A DNA stretch of 64,000 nucleotides. It comes from Rhynchopus euleeides. Lineage: Eukaryota; Euglenozoa; Diplonemea; Diplonemida; Diplonemidae. Every line of letters begins with the position of its first letter. Positions within the stretch are counted from its first letter, which is position 1. The translations under genes were made by a program, and so were the position numbers. The notes under the pieces are model-generated. The model made no database searches and had not been told where the DNA came from. It saw only the letters and a program-made list of their open reading frames with translations. Below, piece after piece: positions 53,580 to 63,972 of this stretch. The stretch lies in contig OY723241.1 of NCBI GenBank assembly GCA_963210315.1, forward strand, positions 868,001-932,000. The letters are read 5' to 3'.

Positions 53580-53588
53580 AAATCTCCC
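53580..53588. repeat. Target-site duplication, left (9 bp)
   Basis: AAATCTCCC immediately before the GGGGTAATTACG terminus; the same nine bases follow the other terminus at 62419-62427. Confidence 0.9.
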
Positions 53589-53799
53589 GGGGTAATTACG
53601 ATAATACCACTTTTCAAAAAGTGGTATTATCGTAAGAAAAAAGTGGTATTATCGTAAACCCCCCTCACGACTATTGTTTACCTACAGGTATTGTTTACAT
53701 AAAATTATTTACATGTATTGTTTACATCCGATTATTATTTACGTGCAAATATTTTATTTTTCGAGGGGTTCAAAAATATTTCCAAGGTGCTCTGAGGAG

Positions 53800-54030
53800 T
53801 GAGACTTGGTGCCTCTGTCACCAAAGTGACCCCACCAGGATCCGCGCAGGTTCCAAACGTTCAAAAGAACGGGGTTTGGAAAGCCCGGTGAGGGGGTCCC
53901 GCCTGGGTGGGTGGTGTGGTGGGCTAGCTGCCTCCCAGTCACTGAATCAGACCAACATTTCATGGATGAATCTTGGCACCGATACCACCAAAATGACCCC
54001 ACTACGATCCGCACGGAGTCCGAAAAGGAC
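53800..54030. repeat. Imperfect inverted repeat partner of 54945-55200
   Basis: AAAGTGACCCCACCAGGATC, CCAAACGTTCAAAAGAACGG and a GGGGGTCCCGCC stretch recur inverted, with substitutions, in the second half of the nested element region. Both are within the MULE left portion. Confidence 0.55.
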
Positions 54031-54643
54031 AATGGAAGTGGAAAATCGCGATTCCGCACAGGTTTCGAAAAAAAATGCTGAACTATGTAAACAGTACGTG
54101 CGTGTAAAATTATTTACACGTATTGTTTACACATACATTGGGCGTTATTCCGTTACCAGTAACGGTAATAACGTTATTTTTGCGTTATTTTTTGACCCCA
54201 AAAAAGGCAGCATTTCCCGGTGAATCTGACCCGAAACTCGGGTCCCTACCCCCCCTAAAAGAATTTTCTTGGGTAAAATATCACTCCAGGGGGCCACTCC
54301 GTGATGTCAAAAAATTGGAAAACGTTTTCTCCTAAAATAACGCGTTATTTTTCCGTTATTTTCATGAAAACTTGCGTTATTCGGACAATTTTGCGGGCGG
54401 ATGGTGTAGTTTTTGGTGGAGATGGCCCCAGAACATCCCCCTGGGACCATTTCTGGGGTAATAACGCACGGACATGTCGATTTTCATGCCAAATTTTAAA
54501 AAAATTGTGATTTTGGGCCTTTTCAAAGCACATTCCCTGCAACCCCGCAGTATTCAGTGTTCACCGAGAAAATAAAAAGAAAAGTTACCCTCGCCGTAGA
54601 CACAGAAGTGCCTCTTCCAGGTTCCCACGGAATCCCTGGGGAG

Positions 54644-55350
54644 TTACTGGGGGGGGGCAAATACTAGAGGGCCCCTCTATTATTCACCGTGCCAGCCGAC
54701 GAAAATGGGGGTTTTCGGACCCCCTCCACTATTTGCTTTTTGGGGGGTGGAAATTTCGCGCTCTTGAATTTGGCATCTGTGCGGCTCTGAGTGTGGGGTC
54801 GTTTTGTCGGTCGACCACCTGATTTGATCCGAGTTTGGCGGGGCTGAGCGGTCTTATATGCCAAAGAAATCCACGATTTTCCAAATCGGCTGGGTCGATG
54901 TGTCAAACTTCATCGAGAAATGTGGGTCAGAGCTGATCCTCAGAGATGTGACTGGGGGCAGCGAACACCCCACCTACCCATCCAGCGGGACCCCCTCTTT
55001 GGGTGTTCCAAAACGATATTCCGAACGTTTGGAATTTGTGCAGATCGTAGTGGGTCATGGTGGTAGAGGTACCAAGCTTCACCCATGAAACCTGGGTCTG
55101 GTTCAGGGACTGGTAATGGGTGTCCGTAACCCCGTTCTTTTGAACGTTTGGGATCTGTGCGGATCGTGGTGGGGTCATTTTGGCTATGGGGTGTCTGCGA
55201 GCACCACTTACGGATGCAAAAAAAGGACTCACACCCCCCTCAATTATTCGGCCAGGTGCGCCGCCAAAACCGCCGATTTCCGTACCCCTCTATTATTTGA
55301 CCCCCCGCTATTATTTGCCCCCCCCACAACTATTTGCCCCCCCCCAGTAA
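54644..55350. mobile_element. Nested 0.7-kb TIR element inside the MULE
   Basis: Perfect 20-bp terminal inverted repeats TTACTGGGGGGGGGCAAATA, with further CTCTATTATT and CAAATA-TAG motifs repeated near both ends. It has no coding capacity and no convincing target duplication. Confidence 0.7.
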
Positions 55351-55931
55351 GTGTAATTTGGGGGAGGTGAAGGCTGTGAAAGGCAAATCAAACGAGACCG
55401 AAAGATGAAACCATACCAGGGAAAACAAACACCAGATGATATTTCTCAATTTGTACATTTAAATTTTTATGTTTCCCGTGTCACAGCGCAGTTGTGAGAA
55501 TTTGATACAGTGACAAATGATCTGAAACCATTGCATTTGTCTGTTGCATTGACGCTTATGGGAAAAATAATCCTGCATTGGTTGCCTGTCTGGCGGGGCT
55601 GTGTACACGATCACGTTTGCTCGTAGCTCTGGTTAGTTGATTTCTGAAGAATTGCCAAGCAGCTGTCTGCACTGCATTGATGGGCGGAGTTGGGCGGTGT
55701 TCCGACCGGAGTTGGGCGGTCTTCTTGGCCAAAACTACGATTTGCCAAATTAGCAGAAATCATGGTGACTGTGTGTGCAATGATACAACCTGGCCTACCG
55801 ACAAAGTGTACATATATATCTGTCTGAGAACTCTGGATTTACGGATTCCTCCAAATTCGTAAAAATATGCCCCCAATATTCCTATAAAATGTGGTATCAT
55901 CTCTCGGTCAGTGTGGTTGCCTTTCCGAATA

Positions 55932-58227
55932 TTAAACGAGTCCATTGTGGGCGAGGATGTGGCGCACATCCGCGTCGGCGTACCTCCCCGTGAGGTCCCC
56001 ATTCAAAAGAACGAAGAGGTACGCCTTGCGGTTCTCCGGGGACAAACGCCCCTGCCGTGACGACAGGTTTGCGTCGATGACACTGAACAGTTCATCGGCG
56101 CCTGTCGCCACAGGTGGGGTGTAGAGGGCTGCAAGGGCCCCCTGGGCGAGGTCCGGAAACAGGTGGGCGTGGAAACGCCACCATGCATCCAGATCCAGAG
56201 GCTCCGACATGTCGATCTTCGTGCATTCCTGCAGAAACACCCCCCACTCCCTCGCACACGCGCCCCGTATATGTGGCACAGCGCTCATCTCTTCCCACTT
56301 CGGAGGGAGGACAGCCGTCCTGCGTGGGTCCAGAGCCCTCACCGCAGAGAAGAATCCCTTGTTGGCGAGCTTGGGGTCGTTCCACGACTCCTCAAGCAGT
56401 TCCCCCAGCCTCACACGACGCGGAGATTCGGGGACATCGGCCGGGGTTGCCTTCAGAGCGTCAATCGTGTCCGTGACAGTCACGAACACGACATGGGCCA
56501 TCGGCACCTTGCGTGTGGGCTCCGCCAGCTGATCCAACAGATCAACTACCGGAGCCAGCAAGTCCCGCATGTTCTTCACCTCATCACGTGTTTCATCTTT
56601 CACCAGAAGTTGGGACAGGACCTTCAGCGATTTGGAGACACTGGATGCGGCGGTGTTGGACAGTATTTCGGCCACGAACGTGCGAAGGAGATCGAACCTC
56701 TCGTACACGTGCGCATAACACGCATACCCAGTGCTCAGGCGCGTGGCGTTGGGGGTTTTGACCCCCTGCGTCGTCCCCGACACCCCTTCCGCGAGCGACT
56801 TGATAGCAGCGTCGATGCTGTCCAACGTGGGGGGATCTGCCACGGTTGCCCCGGCAGAGCGAACATCAGCAGCCCACAGGAGCAACCGGGGGGCCAGTTG
56901 AGCGTCCGTGAGGACGCGGTTCGCCAGGCCACTGCGTGCGTCACCCACACACTTCTGCAGGACCTTCACAGAGGCAGTGTGGGTGGCTTCAACCTCGGCG
57001 TGGTTCCCCTGCCACGCCACCCACTGCGTCCTCCTCCCCGAGCACATTTTCCCGTCGAAGACCCCCCCCCAAGGCGCGCGCAAGCTGGCATGCGTCCGAA
57101 TCCTTCAAGTGGAGTTCGGCGTACAGCTTGTCGACCACGTTCTTCAGAAGGTGCAAAATGCACTTGAAGAACGTGGCCTCGGTGATGGCCTCCTCAATGA
57201 GGCGCGACACAGCACCGTTTGCAGCACCTCTGTCCGAAAAGACGTTCATCGGCAGGGCAGACAACCCCTCCAACTCCGAGAACAGGGCCTTCAGCAATGT
57301 AGGACCCGTCCAGCTCTTTCCTGTCACGTTTTCGAAAGGCGGGAGCACACACCTCCACTGTTGGTGTTGGACAATCGCCACCTCCACTTTGGTGCCGAAT
57401 GGGGTGAGCTGTCCCCCGTCGTGGACCAGGTGCAGCTGGCTGGGGTCGATGTCCTTCAGGCGACTGCTGATGCACGCCTTGTACTCCTTCACCAGGTCAT
57501 GCAGACACTTGCGGCGGACATTGCGCTGCTGCGGCGCCTGTGGGAGGTAACGCGAGAGGCACAGCCGGATCTTGTCCATCTGCAAATCTGTTGAACCGGA
57601 CAGCATCTGCGATAGGAGCAAGTCCTTCTCAAGGGCAGCTGCGTCGTGAGGCACAACCGTGTCAGGACCCATCGGCACAGATGCAGAAGCGCCAGCTGCT
57701 ACAGCCACAGGCTCCGAAGCCGCAGACTCCCGTTGTCTATCCGGGTCGTAGCCGTGAGCCTTGAAGTGCTTGAGGAGGTTTGAGTTGTGATAAGTGGGCA
57801 TCTGCGACCTGGGTCCCTTGCACGTCAGGCAGAAGAAGACATGCGGGGACGCGGCGTAGGAGTCTTGCACAGCTACGGGCAGAGAAGTCACGGAACGCAC
57901 CTCTATGAACTGAGAAACGGTGGGATCACGCTTCAGCATCGCAGCCATCTTACGCTGCTCGGGGGAGAGTGACACTTTGGGCGCTGTGTTGAGACGGGCC
58001 TGCGATTGCGCCTGAAGCGTCTGCACCATTTCTTCCTTGGCGAGGGTACCGGCGGTCTTCTTCCGTCCCCTCTTCACCTCTCTCTCTGGCTCGGCGGATA
58101 CCGAAGACATACAGTCCAAACAGCTCGACGAACCGCTCTCACGTGAGCCGCTGCGAGCCCGCTTCCCCCCCGACTTGGGGGGGCCGGCCTTCACAGCCTT
58201 CTTGTTGCCCTTCTTCTTCGCACCCAT
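55932..58227 (-). pseudogene. MULE-type transposase with one frameshift
   Basis: The first part (58227 to about 57062) starts MGAKKKGNKK and carries a BED/C2H2-like finger (FCLTC with LLKHFKAHG). A MULE catalytic core follows: first Asp in LVHDGGQLTPFG, then a second Asp in VFSDRGAANG, followed by FFKCILHLLKNVVD, the C-x2-H-x3-N pattern typical of Mutator-like transposases. At a run of nine G (57062-57070 on the plus strand as C) the frame changes. The rest continues in another frame to a stop at 55932, including VLQKCVGDARSGLANRVLTD and a C-terminal helical region ending DVRHILAHNGLV. One base fewer in the run would restore one frame. A sequencing error in a homopolymer cannot be excluded, so the gene may be intact. 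The total would be about 765 residues. Its location and the 9-bp target duplication fit each other. Confidence 0.72.
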
Positions 58228-58539
58228 CGTCACAGCCGTGTAATGGAGTTGTGACCTGTGGCGTGCAGGAGCGGTGAGATGCCTTTCAACGGAAGTGCTC
58301 AGAGCGAGGGACACATCACCATGCAACAAAGATGGGGGAAGAGTGCGGGCATCACTGGCATTCGCAGGAAGACCGGATCTCAGGCGCGGAAGCGTCAGAG
58401 GATTTCTTGTTACCGGATAGACTTACCTCATGTCTCTTCGCGAGGCGGAATACTCCTTTTGTCAGCCGATCCGCCGGATCGGCCGATGATTCGAAGAAAA
58501 CAGAAAAAATGAGGGGCTCCAAAAAAAATCTGACATTTC

Positions 58540-59449
58540 TGGTGCCCCTGATTTACCCCTTTTTCACTACGCACAAACTACGCAATCTGGGGGGGGGGTC
58601 TCGCTTTTTGGTCCCCCCCCAGTTTTTTTTGGTCCCCCTTTCTGTGTGGCTACTGAGACAGGACTGGAGGCACTGCGCTGACCGAGCAAAAAATTATTGC
58701 CAGAACTCACTATACACCGTACGAAAGAACGCACGACATGTGGGGCGGGACTCCAGAAACACCTGGGCAAGGTTGCCCCATGCCCAGAAACACCTGAGAA
58801 GGAAGTGAGTTCCAGGAGCCGCGTAGAACACCCTCGAGATTGTGAATGATGATACGATCACAGCCTTCAGGGCGCTGCGAGGTGCCACCCTGAAGGTGGC
58901 CCTTGACATCAAGGAGAGCGTCGGCCGAGGGGTCGACGAAAAGCTGAAGAAGGCGCTACTGGCACTGGATCCCGCGGGGTATACGGAGGTCACCGCCACA
59001 CAGGCAACCTCCGCTGACAACGTCCAGGAGACGTTATCCGAGGGGATCACAACGGCACTAGAGATCTGTGTCACGGGATCCAGGCGCCCACTCTCCCTCG
59101 ACGGTCTGGGGATTGTTGTTGGGTATGGTGTCGTTTCCTGCAGCTGCAAAAAAGCGTAGCAACTGTGCTTCCTTCTTCCTTAATGATGCGTTGACGCTTC
59201 CACCCGGAGGAGCTGAAGCAGGCACCGCTTAATGATGCGTTGATGCTTCCACCCGACGAGCTGAAGCAGGCACCGCGCCAAAGGGCACCCCCAAAGAGAC
59301 CTGCAAAGACTGCGTCGAAACCCGCACCGAAGGCTGCCAGCGCTGCAGCACCTGAAGAACCTGCAGCACCTGCAGCACCTGAAGCGCCTGCACCCTCACT
59401 GACCCCGGAACAGCAAGAACTCCTTGAGTTTGGGGTCCCGGCATAGAGA
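58540..59449 (+). repeat. Captured gene fragment, copy 2
   Basis: Reverse complement of 22213-23121 with essentially complete identity. The exon-like piece 58827-59122 lies between a CGTAG acceptor and a GTATGG donor. The second frame (59240-59446) ends with a stop right where the 9-bp satellite begins. Confidence 0.75.
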
Positions 59450-59890
59450 AATTTTTGAAATTTTTGAAATTTTTGAAATTTTTGAAATTTTTGAAATTTT
59501 TGAAATTTTTGAAATTTTTGAAATTTTTGAAATTTTTGAAATTTTTGAAACTTTTGAAATTTTTGAAATTTTTGAAATTTTTGAAATTTTTGAAATTTTT
59601 GAAATTTTTGAAATTTTTGAAATTTTTGAAATTTTTGAAATTTTTGAAATTTTTGAAATTTTTGAAATTTTTGAAATTTTTGAAATTTTTGAAATTTTTG
59701 AAATTTTTGAAATTTTTGAAATTTTTGAAATTTTTGAAATTTTTGAAATTTTTGAAATTTTTGAAATTTTTGAAATTTTTGAAATTTTTGAAATTTTTGA
59801 AATTTTTGAAATTTTTGAAATTTTTGAAATTTTTGAAATTTTTGAAATTTTTGAAATTTTTGAAATTTTTGAATTTTTTGAAATTTTTGA
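59448..59890. repeat. 9-bp satellite (GAAATTTTT), about 49 units
   Basis: Uninterrupted tandem GAAATTTTT with one variant unit (GAAACTTTT at about 59547) and one length variant near 59871. Because the unit is a multiple of three and lacks stops, long open frames appear in several frames; none is a gene. Confidence 0.97.
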
Positions 59891-60039
59891 AAATCCGAGG
59901 CGTGGTTTCGCCCCTTTGTTTGGCTCTAAATTCAGAATTTCCTTCGGTAATGGCCTCAAATGGTCGAAAACAGCCCATTTTGGTGCCCCCAAAAAAAAAT
60001 TCGAAAAGGGTCCCCCTATAGAAATGCCCGAACAATACC

Positions 60040-60370
60040 GGAAATAACGCGTTATTACCGGTAATAACGTTACCGATAACGTTATTACCGTTATTACCGT
60101 TCCTGATAACGTTATTACCGTTATCGATAACGGTAATAACGTTATCAATAACGTTATTTTTGGGATAACGTTATCGATAACGTTATTACCGTTATTACCG
60201 TTCCTGATACCGTTATTACCGTTATCGATAACGTTATAACGCGAAAAACACCGTTACTGATTTTCGGATAACGTTATTCGGCCGTTCTGGAACGTTATTA
60301 ACGGTAAGTTATTTTACCGAAAAAATAACGGTATTACCGTTACTGGTAACGCAATAACGCCCGATGTATG
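60040..60370. repeat. GTTATTACCGTTA-type palindromic array
   Basis: Dozens of overlapping TAACGTTATTACCG, GATAACGTTATC and related palindromes. A diverged inverted counterpart is at 54135-54400. Confidence 0.75.
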
Positions 60371-60459
60371 TTTACAGTGAATATTATTCACAGCTATTAT
60401 TTACATGCACATCTACTATTTACATGAAGCCAGGTAAACAATAGCTGTGACCCCCCTTT

Positions 60460-60922
60460 AAGAAAAAAGTGGTAAAATCGTAAACCAAAAAAGTGGTACT
60501 GAAAAAGTGGTATTATCGTAAATGCCACCTAAACTATCCAGTACACAGGCCGCCCACCCAGGGGGGCCTTGGCCTGGCCCTCAGGCACAGGCCAAAAAAG
60601 TGGTACTGAAAAAGTGGTATTATCGTAAGAAAAAAGTGGTACTGAAAAAGTGGCATTATCGTAAATGCCACCTAAACTATCCAGTCCACACAGGCCCCCC
60701 CCCAGCCGGAGGCCAGGGGGTCCACAGGGACCCCCCCAAGCCAGGGCTCAGGGGGGGTCAGGGCCTTGGCCAGGCCACAGGGGCACAGGCCAAAAAAGTG
60801 GTACTGAAAAAGTGGTATTATCGTAAATGCCACCTAAACTATCCAGTACACACAGGCCCTCCCCCAGCTGGGGGCTAAAGGGCCTAAAGGGTCCTTGGGC
60901 TGACCCCCCCCCCCCCCCCCCC
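60460..60922. repeat. Left arm of a 463-bp palindrome
   Basis: Begins AAGAAAAAAGTGGTAAAATC and ends in a C run; it is an apparently perfect inverse of 61879-62342. It carries four copies of the AAGTGGTATTATCGTAA motif and repeated GGCCTGTGTGnACTGGATAG-type strings. Confidence 0.85.
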
Positions 60923-61878
60923 GGAGGAACTTATCTGTCCTGTAGATTGCACTCTCAGGAGTGCAAGATGAAACAGGACAGCCACCACACCACCAGTCTT
61001 GACGCCCACAAAATGGTGGATTTTCCAGCGTCAATTCTGTCTCACAGGGTTAGCCACTTCGACCACACGGGTCGTTGTGCAGAACTTCTCTTTTCGACGC
61101 GACGGTATGTATGTCACGCTTGCAGTTGGCTCTGGCGCTGGTTGCGGGTCTGTCGAGGAGCAGCAGCGGGGTCAAACCCGTCTGCTGTTTTCTGTCATTC
61201 CTGTGGTCTGTCGTACGACTTCGGCTTGCGAAAGACTTTTAAACGTTTATGGCCTCTGGTCACGGCCCCCTTTCAACTTTGACCGTGGGTGGGTTTCTGA
61301 ATTTTCTGGAAAGCACCATGGATTCGAGGGACTGCGTGATTCGGACTTGCAGAACGGAAGGGCTACTGGGAAGGAACTGTACACTTTCTTGAGGCACGAT
61401 CATTGGTGACCTAGGACGGAGGCATGCACGCCTGTTGACTGGTGAAAAGGGGACACCCCAAGCAAGGCATACAAAGCGGAAGGCAGACTTTGTTGCTCCG
61501 GCACCACTGTTTCTATTCCCGCCTGGGCTCTGTTTACCCCACCGTCAACAACGCGGCGCCGTTAAAACTCTATAAGGGGAGGTTTGGTATGTCGCACTGT
61601 TCGTCGCATTCAGCGGGGGAGCCAGTGGACGTGTGGAGAGGGGTGTACAGTTCTGAAACAGTAGTCTGGTTCTGCGGGGGCGAATCACGTGTGGGAGTGT
61701 GGGTGGGAAGTCCTGAGATGAAGTGGTGCGATCCTTGGGGGGGGCAAAACTTTCATTTGCCTTTGGTCAAGGCCTTTTCAAACAAATTTGACCACGGAGC
61801 CAAGTCGCCGGTCCCTCGAATAGCATGAGTCTATGACAGGTTCCGGCACCAGGTTGCCTGCGATCGCAAACCCCCCCC
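60923..61878. other. Loop of the palindrome, unknown content
   Basis: About 956 bp of mixed-composition sequence unlike the surrounding repeats. Two plus-strand frames (60999-61409, 61442-61828) are open but match nothing I recognise. It could be captured host sequence. Confidence 0.5.
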
Positions 61879-62342
61879 CGGGGGGGGGGGGGGGGGGGTC
61901 AGCCCAAGGACCCTTTAGGCCCTTTAGCCCCCAGCTGGGGGAGGGCCTGTGTGTACTGGATAGTTTAGGTGGCATTTACGATAATACCACTTTTTCAGTA
62001 CCACTTTTTTGGCCTGTGCCCCTGTGGCCTGGCCAAGGCCCTGACCCCCCCTGAGCCCTGGCTTGGGGGGGTCCCTGTGGACCCCCTGGCCTCCGGCTGG
62101 GGGGGGGCCTGTGTGGACTGGATAGTTTAGGTGGCATTTACGATAATGCCACTTTTTCAGTACCACTTTTTTCTTACGATAATACCACTTTTTCAGTACC
62201 ACTTTTTTGGCCTGTGCCTGAGGGCCAGGCCAAGGCCCCCCTGGGTGGGCGGCCTGTGTACTGGATAGTTTAGGTGGCATTTACGATAATACCACTTTTT
62301 CAGTACCACTTTTTTGGTTTACGATTTTACCACTTTTTTCTT
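61879..62342. repeat. Right arm of the 463-bp palindrome
   Basis: Reverse complement of 60460-60922; it abuts the outer TIR region of the MULE. Confidence 0.85.
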
Positions 62343-62418
62343 ACGATAATACCACTTTTTGAAAAGTGGTATTATCGTAAAAACCCCCAGAAAAAAGTGG
62401 TATTATCGTAATTACCCC

Positions 62419-62427
62419 AAATCTCCC
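62419..62427. repeat. Target-site duplication, right (9 bp)
   Basis: AAATCTCCC directly after the AATTACCCC terminus. Confidence 0.9.
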
Positions 62428-63815
62428 AGCACCTTCTCGCAATGTTAGTCCTTTTTGTAGTCACTACACCAGATATGTTATGCAAGGCAGATCAATGCGC
62501 AACGGGAGGGTGTGTAGCAGTTGTCTGTCAGTGGCTTGGTGGTTGGACCGCAACACAGTATGATGAGGGAGGGGGGGGGGGGGGAGGGTCTGCCACCGAC
62601 TGCACCCCCTGGCATTCTTGTATATTTTTTTTGCCATCCTCACGCGTCTTCTCCTCCATGGATGGAGGGGGTGGGATGGGAAGAAGACAGGCAGGGAGGA
62701 GCATGGGCGAGGGGGGAGTGGCGGAGTCTGCCAGACGATAGACCCAACAGATGGGTGCAGGGCGGGGGAGCAGGGGGCAGGAGGGCAACAGAGCCTGTTC
62801 TGATGCGGAGAAAGCCTGCAATAGATGAGAGCTCCCGCCTCCTATTGTCACCCGCACTCCCACACACCCTGTACCCTCACTCCCCACCCCCCACCCGGGC
62901 ACCCAGTGCTACCCGCCCAAGTACTGTTTCCCACATTTTTGTCGGGCCCCCCCTGTTCAGTATTTGCAAAAAAAAGAGAAAAAACACCCGGTTCAAGTAA
63001 CAGGGGAGAGAGGGGGGGGGGGAAAGGGAAAATGAGGGGGGGGGGGGGTGCAAATACTGCTTCTGAACAGCCGTATCTCGTTGTGCCATTTAGAGAAGGG
63101 TGTCGCAAACAGGTGTGGCTCTATTTTGGGGGTATTTTGGCCAATTTTCGAAATCCTATTTTGGGTTTTTTGCACTTTTTTTGGGGTGCTTTTTTGCACG
63201 ATTTCTGTGCCTCAGACACAGATTTTGGTGTGATTTTTGCGCTATTTTGATTCACTCGGCCTGACCGATGCATACGATTCGAAAAAATGGCGAAAAAATC
63301 GCTATCAACAACGGTGAACGAATGGAGGTAGATGGGGAAGTGGGAGGACACAGCACGCCCTCTCACTGATCGCCATCTGTACACTACCTCTCTGTTCAAG
63401 GCGGTCAGTGTCACTTGATGGCGCTGCACACAAATCACTGCTACATCCCAGGGCGCCTTCCCTTGTGAGAATAGCGGAACTTCTGCGGTTGCAGTTTGGT
63501 GGTTGAGGCCGGCGGTGATATCACTTTGGTGACTGTGCTTCCTTCCCCCTGAGCTCGATCAGATCCAGGTCGACCTGGTGCTGCGTGGCTCCTGGTGTGC
63601 CATCTCTTGCATGCCACGGATGCCCACCAAGTCGAACCCGAAACATGACGACCCTTTCGAGATGTCATGGCCGCAAGCCCGCAAACCCGATCGCATTCGC
63701 AAGGTGGTTCGTCTCTTAGAGATCAGTGCTCGGGCCCAGCCTTCCGCGAGGGTGCTGGAACCGACATGCCGCAGCCCCGTACGCGCAAGGACTTGGCTCC
63801 AAGACCAGGCACATG
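62428..63815. other. Region without a supported gene
   Basis: Poly-G runs (62569-62583, 63012-63020, 63038-63048) and a TTTTGGG-rich stretch (63120-63200). No recognisable domain. The stretch 63740-63810 resembles the sequence preceding the GC-hairpin repeat at 45.6 kb. Confidence 0.45.
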
Positions 63816-63879
63816 CCACAGGGGGGTGTGGGGGGCGGAGCCCCCCAGCCGCCGGAGGCCACGGTAGCGAACGTCTGTT
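63816..63879. repeat. GC-hairpin interspersed repeat, copy 3
   Basis: CCACAGGGGGGTGTGGGGGG, hairpin GGGGGGCGGAGCCCCCC, CAGCCGCCGGAGGCCACGGT, then AGCGAACGTCTGTTG, slightly diverged from copies 1 and 2. Confidence 0.8.
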
Positions 63880-63972
63880 GGCCTGGCTCCATAGTCGCAT
63901 ACGCTCAAGTACAACACAACTGACAGATAGCACATGTCGCATGGGGGGACGATAAATTGTCGCGCAAAGACA

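Larger units (their letters stand above)
53589..62418. mobile_element. 8.8-kb composite Mutator-like element (MULE)
   Basis: The termini are perfect 26-bp inverted repeats beginning GGGGTAATTACGATAATACC (53589-53614 and 62393-62418), flanked by the 9-bp duplication typical of Mutator-like elements. Inside both ends the motif AAGTGGTATTATCGTAA occurs repeatedly in both orientations (three in the left 75 bp, more than ten in the right 2 kb). The similarity of the two ends continues inward: TATTGTTTACC and GGCGTTATT...ACCAGTAACGG on the left (53680-54170), inverted at 60300-60460. The interior carries a MULE-type transposase with one frameshift (55932-58227), a nested TIR element (54644-55350), a captured gene fragment (58540-59449), a satellite (59448-59890) and a nested palindrome (60460-62342). 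Confidence 0.88.

Noticed and set aside
55932-58227. hAT assignment for the transposase in the 8.8-kb element
   Set aside because: The finger resembles BED-type hAT proteins, but the SDR and C-x2-H-x3-N motifs, together with the 9-bp target duplication, fit Mutator-like elements better.
59229-60148. Long open frames of repeating FEI, KIS, NFK or KFL peptides
   Set aside because: They are the 9-bp GAAATTTTT satellite read in different frames.
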